DNA of 64,000 nt from CBDDBH01 sp965225625 (GCA_965225625.1 CBDDBH010000024.1:124001-188000), one strand, 5' to 3'; numbered from the stretch's first letter, positions 8,000 through 17,916 are shown. Notes: generated by a model not told the origin, from the letters alone. Translations and numbers: made by a program.

Positions 8000-9696
8000 A
8001 TTCGTTGGCCCAGACGCTCAGCCAGGCGCCGCAGCGATTCGCTGGCGTCGTCGGCACTCTGATGCACGTGGATGAGACTTAATTGTGTTGTGTCCGCCCA
8101 AGCCTGGGTGATAGCGGTATCAAACTCCGATTCAGTACGCACCTCGTAGCCGATGCCTCCGCCCAGTACGTCGGGTAGTTTCGAATAATTCCAGGGATTT
8201 ATCTCGTTGTACTCCCACTCGCCCGGATGCAGGAAGCGCTCGGTACCATAGCCGTGGTTGTCCATGATAATAACGATAGGTGAGAAGCCGCGGCGCACGA
8301 CATTGGACAGTTCCATTCCCGTCATTTGAAACGCACCATCGCCGCAAATCGCGAGGATCCGTGCCTGCGGTCGCGCGATCTGGGCGCCCAGCACAGCCGG
8401 CACCGCAAAGCCCATGGACGTGTAATACGCCGGTGAGATGAAATCCGTGCGTGCCCGCGTGACGATTTCGGTAGCAGCGAACAAGGAGTCGCCGATATCG
8501 GCAATGACGATCGTGTTGTCGTCGATTTGTTGATTCAACCGCGCCATCATCCGGCTGATGGTAATGGGCGCGTCCGAGTCGAGCTCAATCGCCGCGGGCT
8601 GTACAGGCGCGGGTAATGACCGCGCCCGGGTTTCGGGACGGCGCTCGTTCAAAGCATCGAGAAAATCGCTGAGTAATACCTGGTGATAATGGTGATGGCG
8701 TATGCGCAGTTGTTCGCTGGTGGCATAAATACACTTGCTCGGATCGAGATTAGCCGTATAGACGCCGAGATTAAGATCGGTCATGAAAGCGCCGACCAGC
8801 AACACACAGTCACTGTCTTCTACGAACTCGGTGACCTCCCGCCGCCCCATGGCGCCTTCATAGATGCCGACATACAAAGGATGGGTTTCGCGTACGACAC
8901 TCTTACCCAGCAGGGTGGCGGCCACCGGGATCTGTGTACTTTCGGCAAGCGCCAACAGCTTGTCCTGAAGCCCGAAGCGGTGCACTTCCACGCCGGCAAT
9001 GATGAGCGGGCGCTCTGCAGCCGCCAGCAACACAGCGGCTTCGTCGGCCGCCTCGGCAACGGCCTGAGCATCACTGTGGCTGGTCAAACCTTGGAAACTA
9101 TGGGCGATATGCGGCGTGACATTCACCATGTCGCGCGGCACCTCGATGTAAACGGGTCGTTTGAATCGTGCCGCCGCGTCCAGCACCCGGTCGATTTCCA
9201 GAAAGGCGTTGACCGGATCGGACAATTCGGTCCAGGCGATGCAGAGTTTTTGGAAGACCTCGATTTGCGTGCGGAAATCACGCACTTTGTGATGTAGCAG
9301 CGGATTATTGGTACGTTCGCTGAGCCCGGGAGAACCCGTTAACACCACCACCGGCGATTTTTCCGCGTAGGCACCGGCGATGGAGTTGCAAATACTCAAA
9401 CCACCAACGCAGTAGGTTACGCACACGGCTCCCATGCCGTTTATGCGCGCGTAGGCGTCGGCTGCGAAACCCGCGCAATCCTCGCGGGTGCAGCCCACAA
9501 CATTGATCGGGCTTTGCTCAAGCATGCCGTAGAACGACAGGATGTAGTCGCCCGGAATGCCGAAGACGTCATTGATCCCATAGTCCTGCAGGCATTTGAT
9601 CAAATAATGGCCGATCGACATCGCCTGAACTGGCGTCGCGAGGTGATCAGTAGCGGTGGCACTGTCGGCGAGTTCGTTGCTCACGCCCTGCCCCAC
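7996..9696 (-). CDS. Thiamine diphosphate-dependent 2-oxoacid decarboxylase (indolepyruvate/pyruvate decarboxylase-like)
   Basis: 566 residues, the usual length of the PDC/IPDC family. The N-terminal TPP domain has Glu72 in TREDCAGFAADAYAR, the cofactor-activating glutamate. LLHHKVRD keeps the paired His typical of decarboxylases. The C-terminal domain has the GDG...N diphosphate/Mg site (ICGDGAFQMTGMELS to IMDNHGYG). It would convert a 2-keto acid to an aldehyde and CO2 in the cytoplasm. The start is uncertain: a GTG at 9696 is used, but the ATG at 9621 also begins a well-conserved stretch (MSIGHYLIKCL). It is divergent from the EamA gene at 9734. Confidence 0.9.
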   Translation of the reverse strand: MGQGVSNELADSATATDHLATPVQAMSIGHYLIKCLQDYGINDVFGIPGDYILSFYGMLEQSPINVVGCTREDCAGFAADAYARINGMGAVCVTYCVGGLSICNSIAGAYAEKSPVVVLTGSPGLSERTNNPLLHHKVRDFRTQIEVFQKLCIAWTELSDPVNAFLEIDRVLDAAARFKRPVYIEVPRDMVNVTPHIAHSFQGLTSHSDAQAVAEAADEAAVLLAAAERPLIIAGVEVHRFGLQDKLLALAESTQIPVAATLLGKSVVRETHPLYVGIYEGAMGRREVTEFVEDSDCVLLVGAFMTDLNLGVYTANLDPSKCIYATSEQLRIRHHHYHQVLLSDFLDALNERRPETRARSLPAPVQPAAIELDSDAPITISRMMARLNQQIDDNTIVIADIGDSLFAATEIVTRARTDFISPAYYTSMGFAVPAVLGAQIARPQARILAICGDGAFQMTGMELSNVVRRGFSPIVIIMDNHGYGTERFLHPGEWEYNEINPWNYSKLPDVLGGGIGYEVRTESEFDTAITQAWADTTQLSLIHVHQSADDASESLRRLAERLGQRI

Positions 9697-9699
9697 AAT

Positions 9700-9733
9700 C
9701 TGTTGGATATTCGAATAACCCTATAATACGCCC
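9700..9733 (+). promoter_or_regulatory. Possible sigma70 promoter giving a leaderless transcript
   Basis: A perfect -10 box TATAAT lies at 9722-9727 and the EamA start codon follows at 9734, so transcription would begin at or next to the start codon. A weak -35 candidate (ctgttg, 9700-9705) is 16 nt upstream of the -10. No ribosome site precedes the gene. Confidence 0.4.
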
Positions 9734-10603
9734 TTGGCCAATCCCCATCTCCAGGTTGTCGCTGGCGCCGTGTTGTTTTCGACCGGCGCCGTTGCCATCA
9801 AGGCCAGCATGCTCACCGGTTGGCAGGTTGCGGGTTTCCGATCTGCCCTGGCCGCCATTACGCTGCTGGTGATTTTTCCTGGCGTGCGCAAAGCATTCTC
9901 GTGGCGCGCGCTGATCGTCGCGGCGGCCTATGTTCCCGCGCTAACGCTGTACGTTTTATCCAACAAGATGACCACCGCGGCAAATGTCATTTTTTTGCAG
10001 TCGACCGCGCCGCTGTATTTGTTGTTACTCGGCCCCTGGCTATTAAAGGAACCTGTGTCGCGAAAAGACATCTGGTTCGGTGGCGCCCTGGTGGTCGGGA
10101 TGTGTTTGTTGTTCCTATCAGTCAACGCAACAAGTACCACAGCACCCCAGCCGCTGCTCGGCAATATCCTGGCCACTTGCGGTGGTGTTGCCTGGGGCCT
10201 GTCGCTGCTGGGATTGCGCTGGCTGGCGCGCGAGGGTAGCGGTTCGCAAAACGAAGCATTGTCTGCCGTGGTCGCCGGAAATGTTCTGGTGTTTCTCGTG
10301 TGTAGCGTGAACGCGTTTCCGGTGATAGCCGTTAACCGAATTGACTGGCTAATCATCATCTATCTCGGTGTGTTCCAGATCACGCTGGCCTACGTGTTCG
10401 TGACCGCCGGTATGCGACGAATATCGGCGTTAGAGGCGTCAATGGTGTTGTTGCTGGAACCGGTACTGACACCGATCTGGGCATGGTGGCTGCTGGGCGA
10501 AGCACCGGGGGGCCTGGCCATTACAGGCGGCGCCATCATAATCGGCGCTACCGCGGTCCGGGCGTGGCGATCCAACTATCCGCCAAGGGCCGCCGATTCG
10601 TGA
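9734..10603 (+). CDS. EamA/DMT-family transporter
   Basis: 289 residues with about ten membrane helices in two EamA repeats; the second repeat ends LEPVLTPIWAWWLLGEAPG, a hallmark of the family. It is an inner-membrane drug/metabolite transporter of unknown substrate. The start is probably the TTG at 9734, since no good ATG precedes the conserved stretch VVAGAVLFSTGAVAIK. It ends before a 205-nt AT-rich gap (10604-10808), in which no gene is seen, that probably holds the promoter of the SLC13 gene. Confidence 0.85.
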   Translation: MANPHLQVVAGAVLFSTGAVAIKASMLTGWQVAGFRSALAAITLLVIFPGVRKAFSWRALIVAAAYVPALTLYVLSNKMTTAANVIFLQSTAPLYLLLLGPWLLKEPVSRKDIWFGGALVVGMCLLFLSVNATSTTAPQPLLGNILATCGGVAWGLSLLGLRWLAREGSGSQNEALSAVVAGNVLVFLVCSVNAFPVIAVNRIDWLIIIYLGVFQITLAYVFVTAGMRRISALEASMVLLLEPVLTPIWAWWLLGEAPGGLAITGGAIIIGATAVRAWRSNYPPRAADS

Positions 10604-10808
10604 GTACACTTTTGATATAAATTTAATTTTTAGACGACATTCAAAGATTTTAGAAGAAATTAGAATATTTTTGACGAATTTATATGATAATGCACAGAGG
10701 ACTGAGAAGCGCAGTGGGAGGCAGACGACGGCTGACAAGCCTTCCGCCAATATGCAGGTTAATATTCGCCTGCCTATGCAGCGGATGGCCTAAAGCAACC
10801 CGATCCCT

Positions 10809-12671
10809 ATGACTCCCGAAGCCTGGTTCGCTGTAGCGGTAGTGGCATTGGTAATCGCCGTGCTGGCATCGGATCGCGTGAACACCGATGTCGCCCTTAT
10901 GGGTGGACTGACCTTGCTGCTGATAGGCGACGCTATAAATGGGGGGATCCTGCCACTGGCCGGCGCGTTACGCGGCTTTGCCCACCCAGCGATTTTCATG
11001 ATCGGGTCTTTATTCGTAGTTGCCGCGGGTCTGACAGAAACCGGCGGCATTGCGATGGTCGCCCAACGACTGCTCGGTCGTCCGAAAACAATCATCGGCG
11101 CGCAATTACGCATGATGTTTCCGGTATCCGTGCTGAGCGGTTTCATGAACAACACGCCCATCGTCGCGATGTATTTACCGGTCATTAACGACTGGGCGCG
11201 CCAGCTCGGGATCAGCTCGTCCAAACTTTATATGCCGTTGAGTTTTGCCGCGACTCTGGGCGGAAAAATCAGCATGATTGGTACTGCGTCCAATGTGCTG
11301 GTGATCGGTTTGTTCGTCGCCTTCGTCAGCACCCGCCTGGACGCAGAACTGGCCGGCACAGCCAGTGTCTGGTTGTCCAAGTTGGGTGTAGAGCCATTTG
11401 GTGCTCGCGAACAATTTTGGAGCGTAGGACTGCTCGGCGTACCGACGACAATTGGCGGGATCCTGTTGATTGCTGCGCTGTCACGTTGGTTGCTACCCGA
11501 GCGCCGTCCGGCCACTCAGAACCTGCTGGATTCTCGCCGTTACCAGATCGAAATGCTGGTGCAAGCCGATTCCCCCATCGTCAACAAAACAATCGAGGAT
11601 GCGGGATTGCGGAATCTTCCGGGTCTCTACGTTACGCAGATCGAGCGCGGCGATCAGTTGCTGCATGCCGTCGGACCGGAACAGCAGATTCAAGCCAATG
11701 ACATCCTGGCGTTCGCCGGCGTATTGGAGTCGGTTGTCGATTTACGCAAGATCCGGGGATTGGTGCCAGCCACGGACCAGATCGACAAGATCGAAAGCGC
11801 TCGCCAGGAGCGGCGCATGGTTGAAGCCGTCGTCGCGCACAATTCGCCGTTGGTGAAGAGCTCCGTGCGGCAGTCGAACTTTCGCACGCGTTTCAACGCC
11901 GCCATCATCGCCGTGCACCGCAATGGCGAATTGGTCGAGAGTAAAATCGGCGACATTGTTTTGCGCGCGGGCGACACCCTGTTGCTCGATACTCACGAGG
12001 GTTTTGTCTCCACGCATCAGAATAACGACGAGTTTTATCTCGTTTCAAACGTTGAGGGCTCCAGGCCCATCCGGCATGAGCGTGCCGGCATCGCGCTCAG
12101 CGTACTCGTAGTGCTCGTTTTACTGCTGACACTGACCACGATACCTCCGGTCGTTTCGGCGTTAAGTTGTGCGGGCCTAATGATTCTCACCCGCTGCGTG
12201 GGCGGCGCCAGGGCGCGCAGCTACGTTAATTGGCAAATATTGATTGTTATTGGCGCGGCATTGGGAATCGGCGAAGCTTTAATACATACCGGTGCCGCAC
12301 ACGAAATTGCGCAACTTTTGTTGAGCATGACGGAGGGCATGAGCGCGCGGGCCGTGCTACTGATGGTGTTCGTGGTGACGGCGTTATTCGCGCAGGTTAT
12401 TACCAGCTACGGGGCCGCCGTGCTGATGTTTCCGATCGCCATGTCGAGCGCGCAGGCGCTGGCGGTCAATCCGGAACCGTTTGCCATCACCTTGATGATC
12501 GCCGCGGGAAGTACCTACCTGACTCCAGTTGCATACCAGACTAACCTCATGGTTTACGGACCTGGTGGCTACAAATTCCTTGACTACATGCGGTTAGGGT
12601 TACCCCTGACCGTACTTGTTGCAACGATATCGATCATTTTTGCGCCGATCTTTTTTCCGTTCGTCCCGTAG
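10809..12671 (+). CDS. SLC13/DASS-family anion permease with two RCK_C (TrkA_C) domains
   Basis: 620 residues. Membrane segments fill residues 1-220 and about 420-620 and flank a soluble insert with two RCK_C-like units (about 235-325, QIEMLVQADSPIVNKT...; about 330-400, AVVAHNSPLVKSS...AGDTLLLD). FMNNTPIVAMYLPV and ITSYGAAVLMFPIAMS are the paired re-entrant signatures of the DASS/CitM superfamily. The E. coli YfbS type has the same architecture. It probably carries sulfate, dicarboxylate or a similar anion, and the RCK units may sense a ligand. It stands alone. Confidence 0.88.
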   Translation: MTPEAWFAVAVVALVIAVLASDRVNTDVALMGGLTLLLIGDAINGGILPLAGALRGFAHPAIFMIGSLFVVAAGLTETGGIAMVAQRLLGRPKTIIGAQLRMMFPVSVLSGFMNNTPIVAMYLPVINDWARQLGISSSKLYMPLSFAATLGGKISMIGTASNVLVIGLFVAFVSTRLDAELAGTASVWLSKLGVEPFGAREQFWSVGLLGVPTTIGGILLIAALSRWLLPERRPATQNLLDSRRYQIEMLVQADSPIVNKTIEDAGLRNLPGLYVTQIERGDQLLHAVGPEQQIQANDILAFAGVLESVVDLRKIRGLVPATDQIDKIESARQERRMVEAVVAHNSPLVKSSVRQSNFRTRFNAAIIAVHRNGELVESKIGDIVLRAGDTLLLDTHEGFVSTHQNNDEFYLVSNVEGSRPIRHERAGIALSVLVVLVLLLTLTTIPPVVSALSCAGLMILTRCVGGARARSYVNWQILIVIGAALGIGEALIHTGAAHEIAQLLLSMTEGMSARAVLLMVFVVTALFAQVITSYGAAVLMFPIAMSSAQALAVNPEPFAITLMIAAGSTYLTPVAYQTNLMVYGPGGYKFLDYMRLGLPLTVLVATISIIFAPIFFPFVP

Positions 12672-12709
12672 CTTTGATCTTGTAATAACGGCGTAGTCGC
12701 TTCATCTTG

Positions 12710-12785
12710 ACCCCTCACCCGACCGCCAGGGATGGCGGAAATGCAGACAACGCAGGAGTCCAGGGATGGCGGTCGGATGAGGGGT
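12710..12785. repeat. Inverted-repeat intergenic element, CCCTCACCCGACCGCC family, short copy
   Basis: ACCCCTCACCCGACCGCC (12710-12727) is mirrored by GGCGGTCGGATGAGGGGT (12768-12785) with one mismatch, and the middle contains AGGGATGGCGG twice. It lies between the SLC13 and acyl-CoA dehydrogenase genes. Longer relatives are at 14668-14880 and, reversed, at 32614-32794. It may act as a terminator or a REP-like element. Confidence 0.7.
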
Positions 12786-12882
12786 TATGAAATTAGGCAT
12801 AACGCGTCCGCCCCTCTGCCAATTGCACCCGACAATACAAAGGTTCGATAATCACTCCTGTTAAACCCAGGCTCGAAAATCA

Positions 12883-14091
12883 ATGGATTTTGCGTTTACG
12901 GAAAAAGTAAAAGAGCTGTGCGCCCGCGTGAGCAGCTTCATGGATGAACACGTTTATGCCGCCGAGCAAGTGTTTGAGGCGCATATCGAGGAATCGGGCA
13001 ATCGCTGGTCGGTTCCGCCGATCATTGAAGAACTCAAAGTCAAAGCTAAGGCGCAAGGCCTGTGGAATCTATTCCTGCCTGAATTCGATGAGTACGGCTT
13101 CGGACTGACGAATCTCGAATATGCACCACTCGCCGAGATTATGGGTCGCTCGATGATCGGTGCTGAAGCCTTTAACTGCAGCGCGCCCGATACCGGCAAC
13201 ATGGAAGTCATCGCCCGCTACGGCGATCCGGTGCAAAAAGAGCAATGGCTGAGACCGCTGCTAGAGGGAAAAATCCGCTCGGCTTTTGCAATGACGGAAC
13301 CCGCGGTCGCGTCTTCAGATGCCACCAACATTCAATCGTCGATCGTGCGCGACGGCGACGAATACGTCATCAACGGCCATAAGTGGTGGACATCCGGCCT
13401 GCTCGATCCGCGCTGCAAGATCATTATCTTTATGGGTAAGACCGACCCGGAGGCCGATCGCCATCGCCAGCAGTCCCAGATCCTGATACCTACCGACACA
13501 CCCGGTATCAACATCATTCGGCCGATGCGTGTGTTCGGAACCGATGATGCGCCACACGGGCATGCCGAAGTCCGATTCGAGAATGTGCGAGTGCCCGTCG
13601 AAAATCTGATCAGTGGCGAAGGCGAAGGTTTTGCAATCGCTCAGGGCCGTCTTGGGCCGGGCCGTATCCATCATTGCATGCGTTTAGTTGGTTGCGCGCA
13701 ACGCGCCTTGGAATTGATGTGCGCACGTGTGGAGTCGCGCGTGGCGTTTGGCAAGAAGCTCAGCGAACAGGGTTCGATACGCGAGGACATCGCCAAATCA
13801 GCGTGTGAAATCGAGCAAGCACGCTTACTCACTTTGCAAGCGGCCGATCGTATGGACAACGCGGGTAACAAAGGCGCACGCGACCTCATTGCCATGATCA
13901 AAATCGTCGCGCCGAACATGGCTCAACGAGTCATCGATCGGGCCATCCAGGCCCACGGTGCAATGGGTGTAAGCCAGGACACATTTTTAGCCGCTGCCTG
14001 GGCTTACGCCCGCATTGTGCGCATTGCCGATGGTCCAGACCAGGTACACATGGCAGCATTGGGTAAACAAACAATCCAACGATACGCTTAA
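12883..14091 (+). CDS. Acyl-CoA dehydrogenase (ACAD10/11-like)
   Basis: 402 residues, all three ACAD domains present: an N-terminal helical domain, the middle beta domain with FAMTEPAVASSDATN (FAD/substrate contact), and the C-terminal four-helix domain with FGKKLSEQGSIREDIA and QAHGAMGVSQDTFLAAAW. The ending RIADGPDQVH is typical of ACAD11-type enzymes. It removes two hydrogens from an acyl-CoA and passes electrons to ETF, which is not encoded here. Only 13 nt separate it from the SYLF gene. It was probably expressed alone or with that gene. Confidence 0.92.
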   Translation: MDFAFTEKVKELCARVSSFMDEHVYAAEQVFEAHIEESGNRWSVPPIIEELKVKAKAQGLWNLFLPEFDEYGFGLTNLEYAPLAEIMGRSMIGAEAFNCSAPDTGNMEVIARYGDPVQKEQWLRPLLEGKIRSAFAMTEPAVASSDATNIQSSIVRDGDEYVINGHKWWTSGLLDPRCKIIIFMGKTDPEADRHRQQSQILIPTDTPGINIIRPMRVFGTDDAPHGHAEVRFENVRVPVENLISGEGEGFAIAQGRLGPGRIHHCMRLVGCAQRALELMCARVESRVAFGKKLSEQGSIREDIAKSACEIEQARLLTLQAADRMDNAGNKGARDLIAMIKIVAPNMAQRVIDRAIQAHGAMGVSQDTFLAAAWAYARIVRIADGPDQVHMAALGKQTIQRYA

Positions 14092-14104
14092 CAGGAGATC
14101 TCAA

Positions 14105-14655
14105 ATGAGAAACAAAATCTTTCCACTGTCTTGCATCTTCATCGTCCTGCTGATGGCCAGCGCGACAACGACCTACGCCGCTTCCGGGAAAGCGATTGAC
14201 ATCAAAGTAGACGCTGCCGTGGAACGCTTCTACGCGGATGTCGATGGTGCGAAGGAATTTGCCGACGCTGCCGAGGGTATGCTGATATTTCCCAGCGTCA
14301 TTAAAGCCGGTATCGGCATCGGCGGCGAGTACGGCGAAGGCGCGCTACGCATCGGCGGCGAAACGGTTGCTTATTACAGCACCGCCGCCGCATCGATTGG
14401 ATTCCAATTGGGGGTGCCCAGGCAAAAACGATTTTCCTGGTTTTCCTGGAGAAGAAAGCACTGGAGAATTTTCAAAGCAGCACCGGCTGGGAAGTCGGCG
14501 TCGATGGCTCGGTAGCATTGATAACGGTCGGTGCTGGTGGATCCATCGACACCACAAATATCAAAGATCCCATCGTCGGCTTCGTCTTCAACAACAAAGG
14601 CCTGATGTACAACCTGACGCTGGAAGGTTCAAAGATTAGTAAATTAAACAAGTAG
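14105..14655 (+). pseudogene. SYLF/YSC84-type lipid-binding protein, frameshifted
   Basis: The start is the ATG at 14105 after an AGGAG site in aacaggagat. It begins with a signal peptide (MRNKIFPLSCIFIVLLMASATTTYAAS), so the protein is exported. The SYLF domain runs to SIGFQLGV, where the frame breaks at the CCC of 14417-14419. Skipping two of these bases restores QAKTIFLVFLEKKALENF and the conserved ending VGFVFNNKGLMYNLTLEG...KLNK with a TAG at 14653-14655, giving 182 residues. As written, the first frame stops at 14515. Either this is a recent pseudogene or the sequence carries a 2-base error. Confidence 0.85.
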
Positions 14656-14667
14656 CGGGAATACATA

Positions 14668-14880
14668 ACCCCTCACCCGACCGCCATGGATGGCGGAAGT
14701 GCAGGTCATGCACGAGTCCAGGGATGGACGAGGTAGAGCGAAGCACGCCTACAGGACGTAGGCGTTAGAACGAAGCAGGAGCCAAAGTCGAGGAGCTAGA
14801 GCCGAGGAACAATTACCTGCCCAAGCCCCTCTCCCGCAAGGGGCGGGGGGCTTAAAGCCTGGGTCCCAGGATGAGGGGTA
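14668..14880. repeat. Long copy of the CCCTCACCCGACCGCC intergenic repeat
   Basis: About 213 bp beginning ACCCCTCACCCGACCGCC and ending ATGAGGGGTA. Internal words (GAGTCCAGGGATGGA, AGCACGCCTACAGGAC, TAGGCGTTAGAACGAAGC, AGTCGAGGAGC, CAATTACCTGCC) recur in reverse orientation at 32614-32794. No reading frame is supported. It fills most of the gap between the SYLF gene and the ferredoxin gene. Confidence 0.75.
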
Positions 14881-14927
14881 ATTAGCTGCAGTTCGCTAAA
14901 AAATACGAGGCTGCTCCAGGGCTCCTA

Positions 14928-15344
14928 CTAAGGCTCGCTATAAGTCCCAGGATCCGACCCCAATTGTGGCAATGGCTGGCGCGCGATCACGTACTCCTCC
15001 ACCGGCCGGCCGTGGATCAGGTGCTCCTGGATGATCGTTTCCAGCACTTGCGGTGTGCAATGCCGATACCAGATGCCGTCGGGATAAACGAGTGCAATTG
15101 GGCCGTGCACACAGATCTGCAGGCAATTTGCTTTGGTGCGAAATACCCCACCGGAACCGACAAGTTCGAGTTCGACCAGGCGCTGTTTCAAATACTTCCA
15201 GGACTCCAGTGATGCATCCTTGTCTGAGCATTCGGGTTTGCCCTGATCGCAACACAGAAATATATGTCGCTGCAGCGATCCGATTCCGAGCGCTTTGATT
15301 TTCGCTTTGCGCTCTGCGAGTTCTTTGTCGGCTGATGCGACCAT
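14928..15344 (-). CDS. Thioredoxin-like [2Fe-2S] ferredoxin
   Basis: 138 residues. Four cysteines in the thioredoxin-like ferredoxin pattern: FLCCDQGKPECS near residue 30 and NCLQICVHGP near residue 75, followed by VYPDGIWYRHCTPQVLETIIQEHL, the usual C-terminal helix. This is a small cytoplasmic electron carrier of the Aquifex Fd4/Shethna type. The partner enzyme is unknown. Monocistronic and convergent with nothing nearby. The next 241 nt (15345-15585) contain no gene and would hold its promoter and that of the TonB receptor. Confidence 0.88.
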   Translation of the reverse strand: MVASADKELAERKAKIKALGIGSLQRHIFLCCDQGKPECSDKDASLESWKYLKQRLVELELVGSGGVFRTKANCLQICVHGPIALVYPDGIWYRHCTPQVLETIIQEHLIHGRPVEEYVIARQPLPQLGSDPGTYSEP

Positions 15345-15585
15345 GGGGCTCCTTGTAGTTCCTAGTATTTAATAGCGGCTGGCAAGCTACCGCGGACATC
15401 AATTTCATGCAAATCGCCGCTCAACTGAAACCTGCGGTCTAAGCGAAATTATAGTTGTAGTAAAAACGCCACACTTGTATCAAAGCTAAGACTACTTTTG
15501 TAGAATTCTGCGGTATTTCTTGAACCCATCCAGCTAGTCCGGTAACGATGAATTGAACGCTTTGGGGCACCGTGCGGAGGAAACC

Positions 15586-17916
15586 ATGACTAATACATCC
15601 GTAGTTTCAAAATGCACTAACAATCCTGCAACGCGAAACTCAAATTCCGAGTCATCGGTTTCAATAAAGTCCTATAGCAACCTGCTTGTATTTGCGCTCG
15701 CCGCCACGCTTGCGCCAATGCTACCGCAAACCGCGTTAGCACAAGGATCCATAAACACGATACTCGAAGAAGTCACGGTGACCGCGCGTAAGAAAAACGA
15801 CGTGGAGGTCGCCCAGGACGTGCCGCTGTCGGTAACGGCGTTAAGCGGCGAACAACTGGAAGCCACGTTTACCCGTGATCTGCAAAGCCTGAGCTTCACC
15901 ATGCCCAACGTCAGCCTCGACGATATCGGTACCATTGCCGGTACCGCAAACTTCTCGATACGCGGTCTCGGAATCAACAGCTCTATCCCCTCCATCGATC
16001 CGACGGTCGGTGTATTCGTCGACGGCATCTATCTGGGTATCAACGCCGGCGTCGTGTTCGATGTTTTCGATCTGGAAGGCATCGAAGTATTACGCGGTCC
16101 GCAAGGTTTGCTGTTCGGCCGCAACGTGACGGGCGGTGCGGTGCTCATTAAAACGCGCAAGCCGAGCGACGAATTGGACATGAGATTCAAAGTCTCGCTT
16201 GAGGAAGGCCTGGAGAAGACCGTCGCGGGATCGGTCTCGGGCCCGCTGATCGACGGTACCCTCAGCGGCAGAATAACCGCGTACTACAACGACGATGAAG
16301 GTTGGTTTACCAACGACTTCGACGGTGGTGAGGTTGGCGCCGAGGAGATCCTGCTGGTTCGCCCAAGCCTGACCTGGACACCATCGGACAACACTGAAAT
16401 AACGGTTCGCTTCGAACACGGTGAGTCCGACGGCGACGGTCCAGTTGGCCAGAACCGCGCAATATTCTCCCGGGATTCCTTCGATGTCGCCTATGAAGAA
16501 GTCGGTTTTGTCGAGACGGAATGGAATCAGGTGATCGCGGAACTCAATTGGGATGTCCCTTTCGGTAATGGCACCATTACCAATGTGTTTGGCTGGCGCG
16601 AATACGATTCGGATTCTGTCGGTGACATTGATGCAACGCCGGGCAATTTTTTCACCGCGCCAGCGAAGATCCGTCAGGATCAATTGAGTAATGAGATTAG
16701 ATACGCTGGCCAATTCTTCGATCGGCTCGACATCACGGCGGGCTTTTATTACTTCACGCAGGACATCGCGTATCTAGAACGCCGGCAACTGTTCGTTGAA
16801 CCTGTTTTCTTCCCTATTCCCGCACTGCCGCCAACCTCCTTTATCGATTCAACGCTCGGCGGCACACAGGATCAAACGACACTTGCGTTTTTTACCCAGG
16901 CCGACTTGGAGCTTAGCCCCGAAATCACAATGACGCTTGGACTGCGCTATACCTACGAGAAGAAGGAAGCGCAAATTGCCACCTTCCGCAATGCCGTGTT
17001 TCTAGCGCCTGGTGTTCCATTACCGGCGGCGCTGGGTGGCGTTCCCTCGCCTTGCGATTTCGACGCCGAGACCTGTGCGTTTGATTTCGTCGATGATGCG
17101 AACTGGAACAACGTGACGCCCAAGATCGGGATGCAATGGCGTCCAACGGACGATGCCCAGCTCTACGCGTTCTGGACCAAGGGCTTTCGCAGCGGCGGTT
17201 ACAACTTCCGCAACACATCACTGTCATTCACTCCGGCACCGTTTGATGAAGAGGAACAGAGTAGCTTCGAAGTCGGGGCGAAGGCTGACTGGATGGGGGG
17301 TCGTCTGCGAACCAATATCGCGTTCTTTCACAACGAGCTCGACGACATGCAGCGTGAGATCAACCTCTCCGATCCGTTTGTCGGTGTGGTACAGCTGATC
17401 CGCAACACCGCCGATGCCACCATCCTGGGGGTCGAGTTCGACGCTCAGTTTGTTGTAATGGACAACCTGCTGCTCATGGGTTCATTCGGTCACGTTGACG
17501 GCGAGTATGACGAAATTCGCTTTGACTTGACCGGCGACGGCGTGATCGACGGCACTGATCTGGCGCTGGATATACCGCGCCTGGCGGATTGGACTTACAG
17601 CATCGGCTTTGTCCACGATCTGCCGGTCGGCGACCTGGGCACCGTAACCTCGCGGCTTAACTTCGCGCATCGCAATGGGGCTGCCTATACGGACAACAAT
17701 CTAGGCACTTTGAATGAAGTGGATATGCTTGATGCCAGCATCGCTCTGACGACCTGGAACGACCAGGTACAGGTATCCTTGTTCGGCAAGAATTTGCTGG
17801 ATGAGGTCACCGAGGGCGGCGACACGCAGATACCGTTTCCCCTGGGCGTCGGCGGCACTTTTTCACCGCTGAATAAGGGATTCACCTGGGGCGTGGAGGT
17901 CAGTTACACCTACTAA
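15586..17916 (+). CDS. TonB-dependent outer-membrane receptor
   Basis: 776 residues from the ATG at 15586, chosen for the GGAGG 5 nt upstream; a TTG at 15553 is in frame but unlikely. A long signal region ends near TALAQG. A TonB-box-like EEVTVTARKK follows, then the plug domain with LRGPQGLLFGRNVTGG and a 22-strand-type barrel finishing in an aromatic residue (SYTY). It is of the Fiu/ferripyoverdine-like class widespread in marine gammaproteobacteria. It takes up a siderophore or a large hydrophobic substrate across the outer membrane using TonB energy. The ligand is unknown. Confidence 0.94.
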   Translation: MTNTSVVSKCTNNPATRNSNSESSVSIKSYSNLLVFALAATLAPMLPQTALAQGSINTILEEVTVTARKKNDVEVAQDVPLSVTALSGEQLEATFTRDLQSLSFTMPNVSLDDIGTIAGTANFSIRGLGINSSIPSIDPTVGVFVDGIYLGINAGVVFDVFDLEGIEVLRGPQGLLFGRNVTGGAVLIKTRKPSDELDMRFKVSLEEGLEKTVAGSVSGPLIDGTLSGRITAYYNDDEGWFTNDFDGGEVGAEEILLVRPSLTWTPSDNTEITVRFEHGESDGDGPVGQNRAIFSRDSFDVAYEEVGFVETEWNQVIAELNWDVPFGNGTITNVFGWREYDSDSVGDIDATPGNFFTAPAKIRQDQLSNEIRYAGQFFDRLDITAGFYYFTQDIAYLERRQLFVEPVFFPIPALPPTSFIDSTLGGTQDQTTLAFFTQADLELSPEITMTLGLRYTYEKKEAQIATFRNAVFLAPGVPLPAALGGVPSPCDFDAETCAFDFVDDANWNNVTPKIGMQWRPTDDAQLYAFWTKGFRSGGYNFRNTSLSFTPAPFDEEEQSSFEVGAKADWMGGRLRTNIAFFHNELDDMQREINLSDPFVGVVQLIRNTADATILGVEFDAQFVVMDNLLLMGSFGHVDGEYDEIRFDLTGDGVIDGTDLALDIPRLADWTYSIGFVHDLPVGDLGTVTSRLNFAHRNGAAYTDNNLGTLNEVDMLDASIALTTWNDQVQVSLFGKNLLDEVTEGGDTQIPFPLGVGGTFSPLNKGFTWGVEVSYTY

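Noticed and set aside
8683..9297. 204-codon plus-strand frame
   Set aside because: Antisense to the decarboxylase, no family pattern; GC-rich codon bias opens the opposite frame.
16090..16713. 207-codon minus-strand frame
   Set aside because: Antisense shadow of the TonB receptor.
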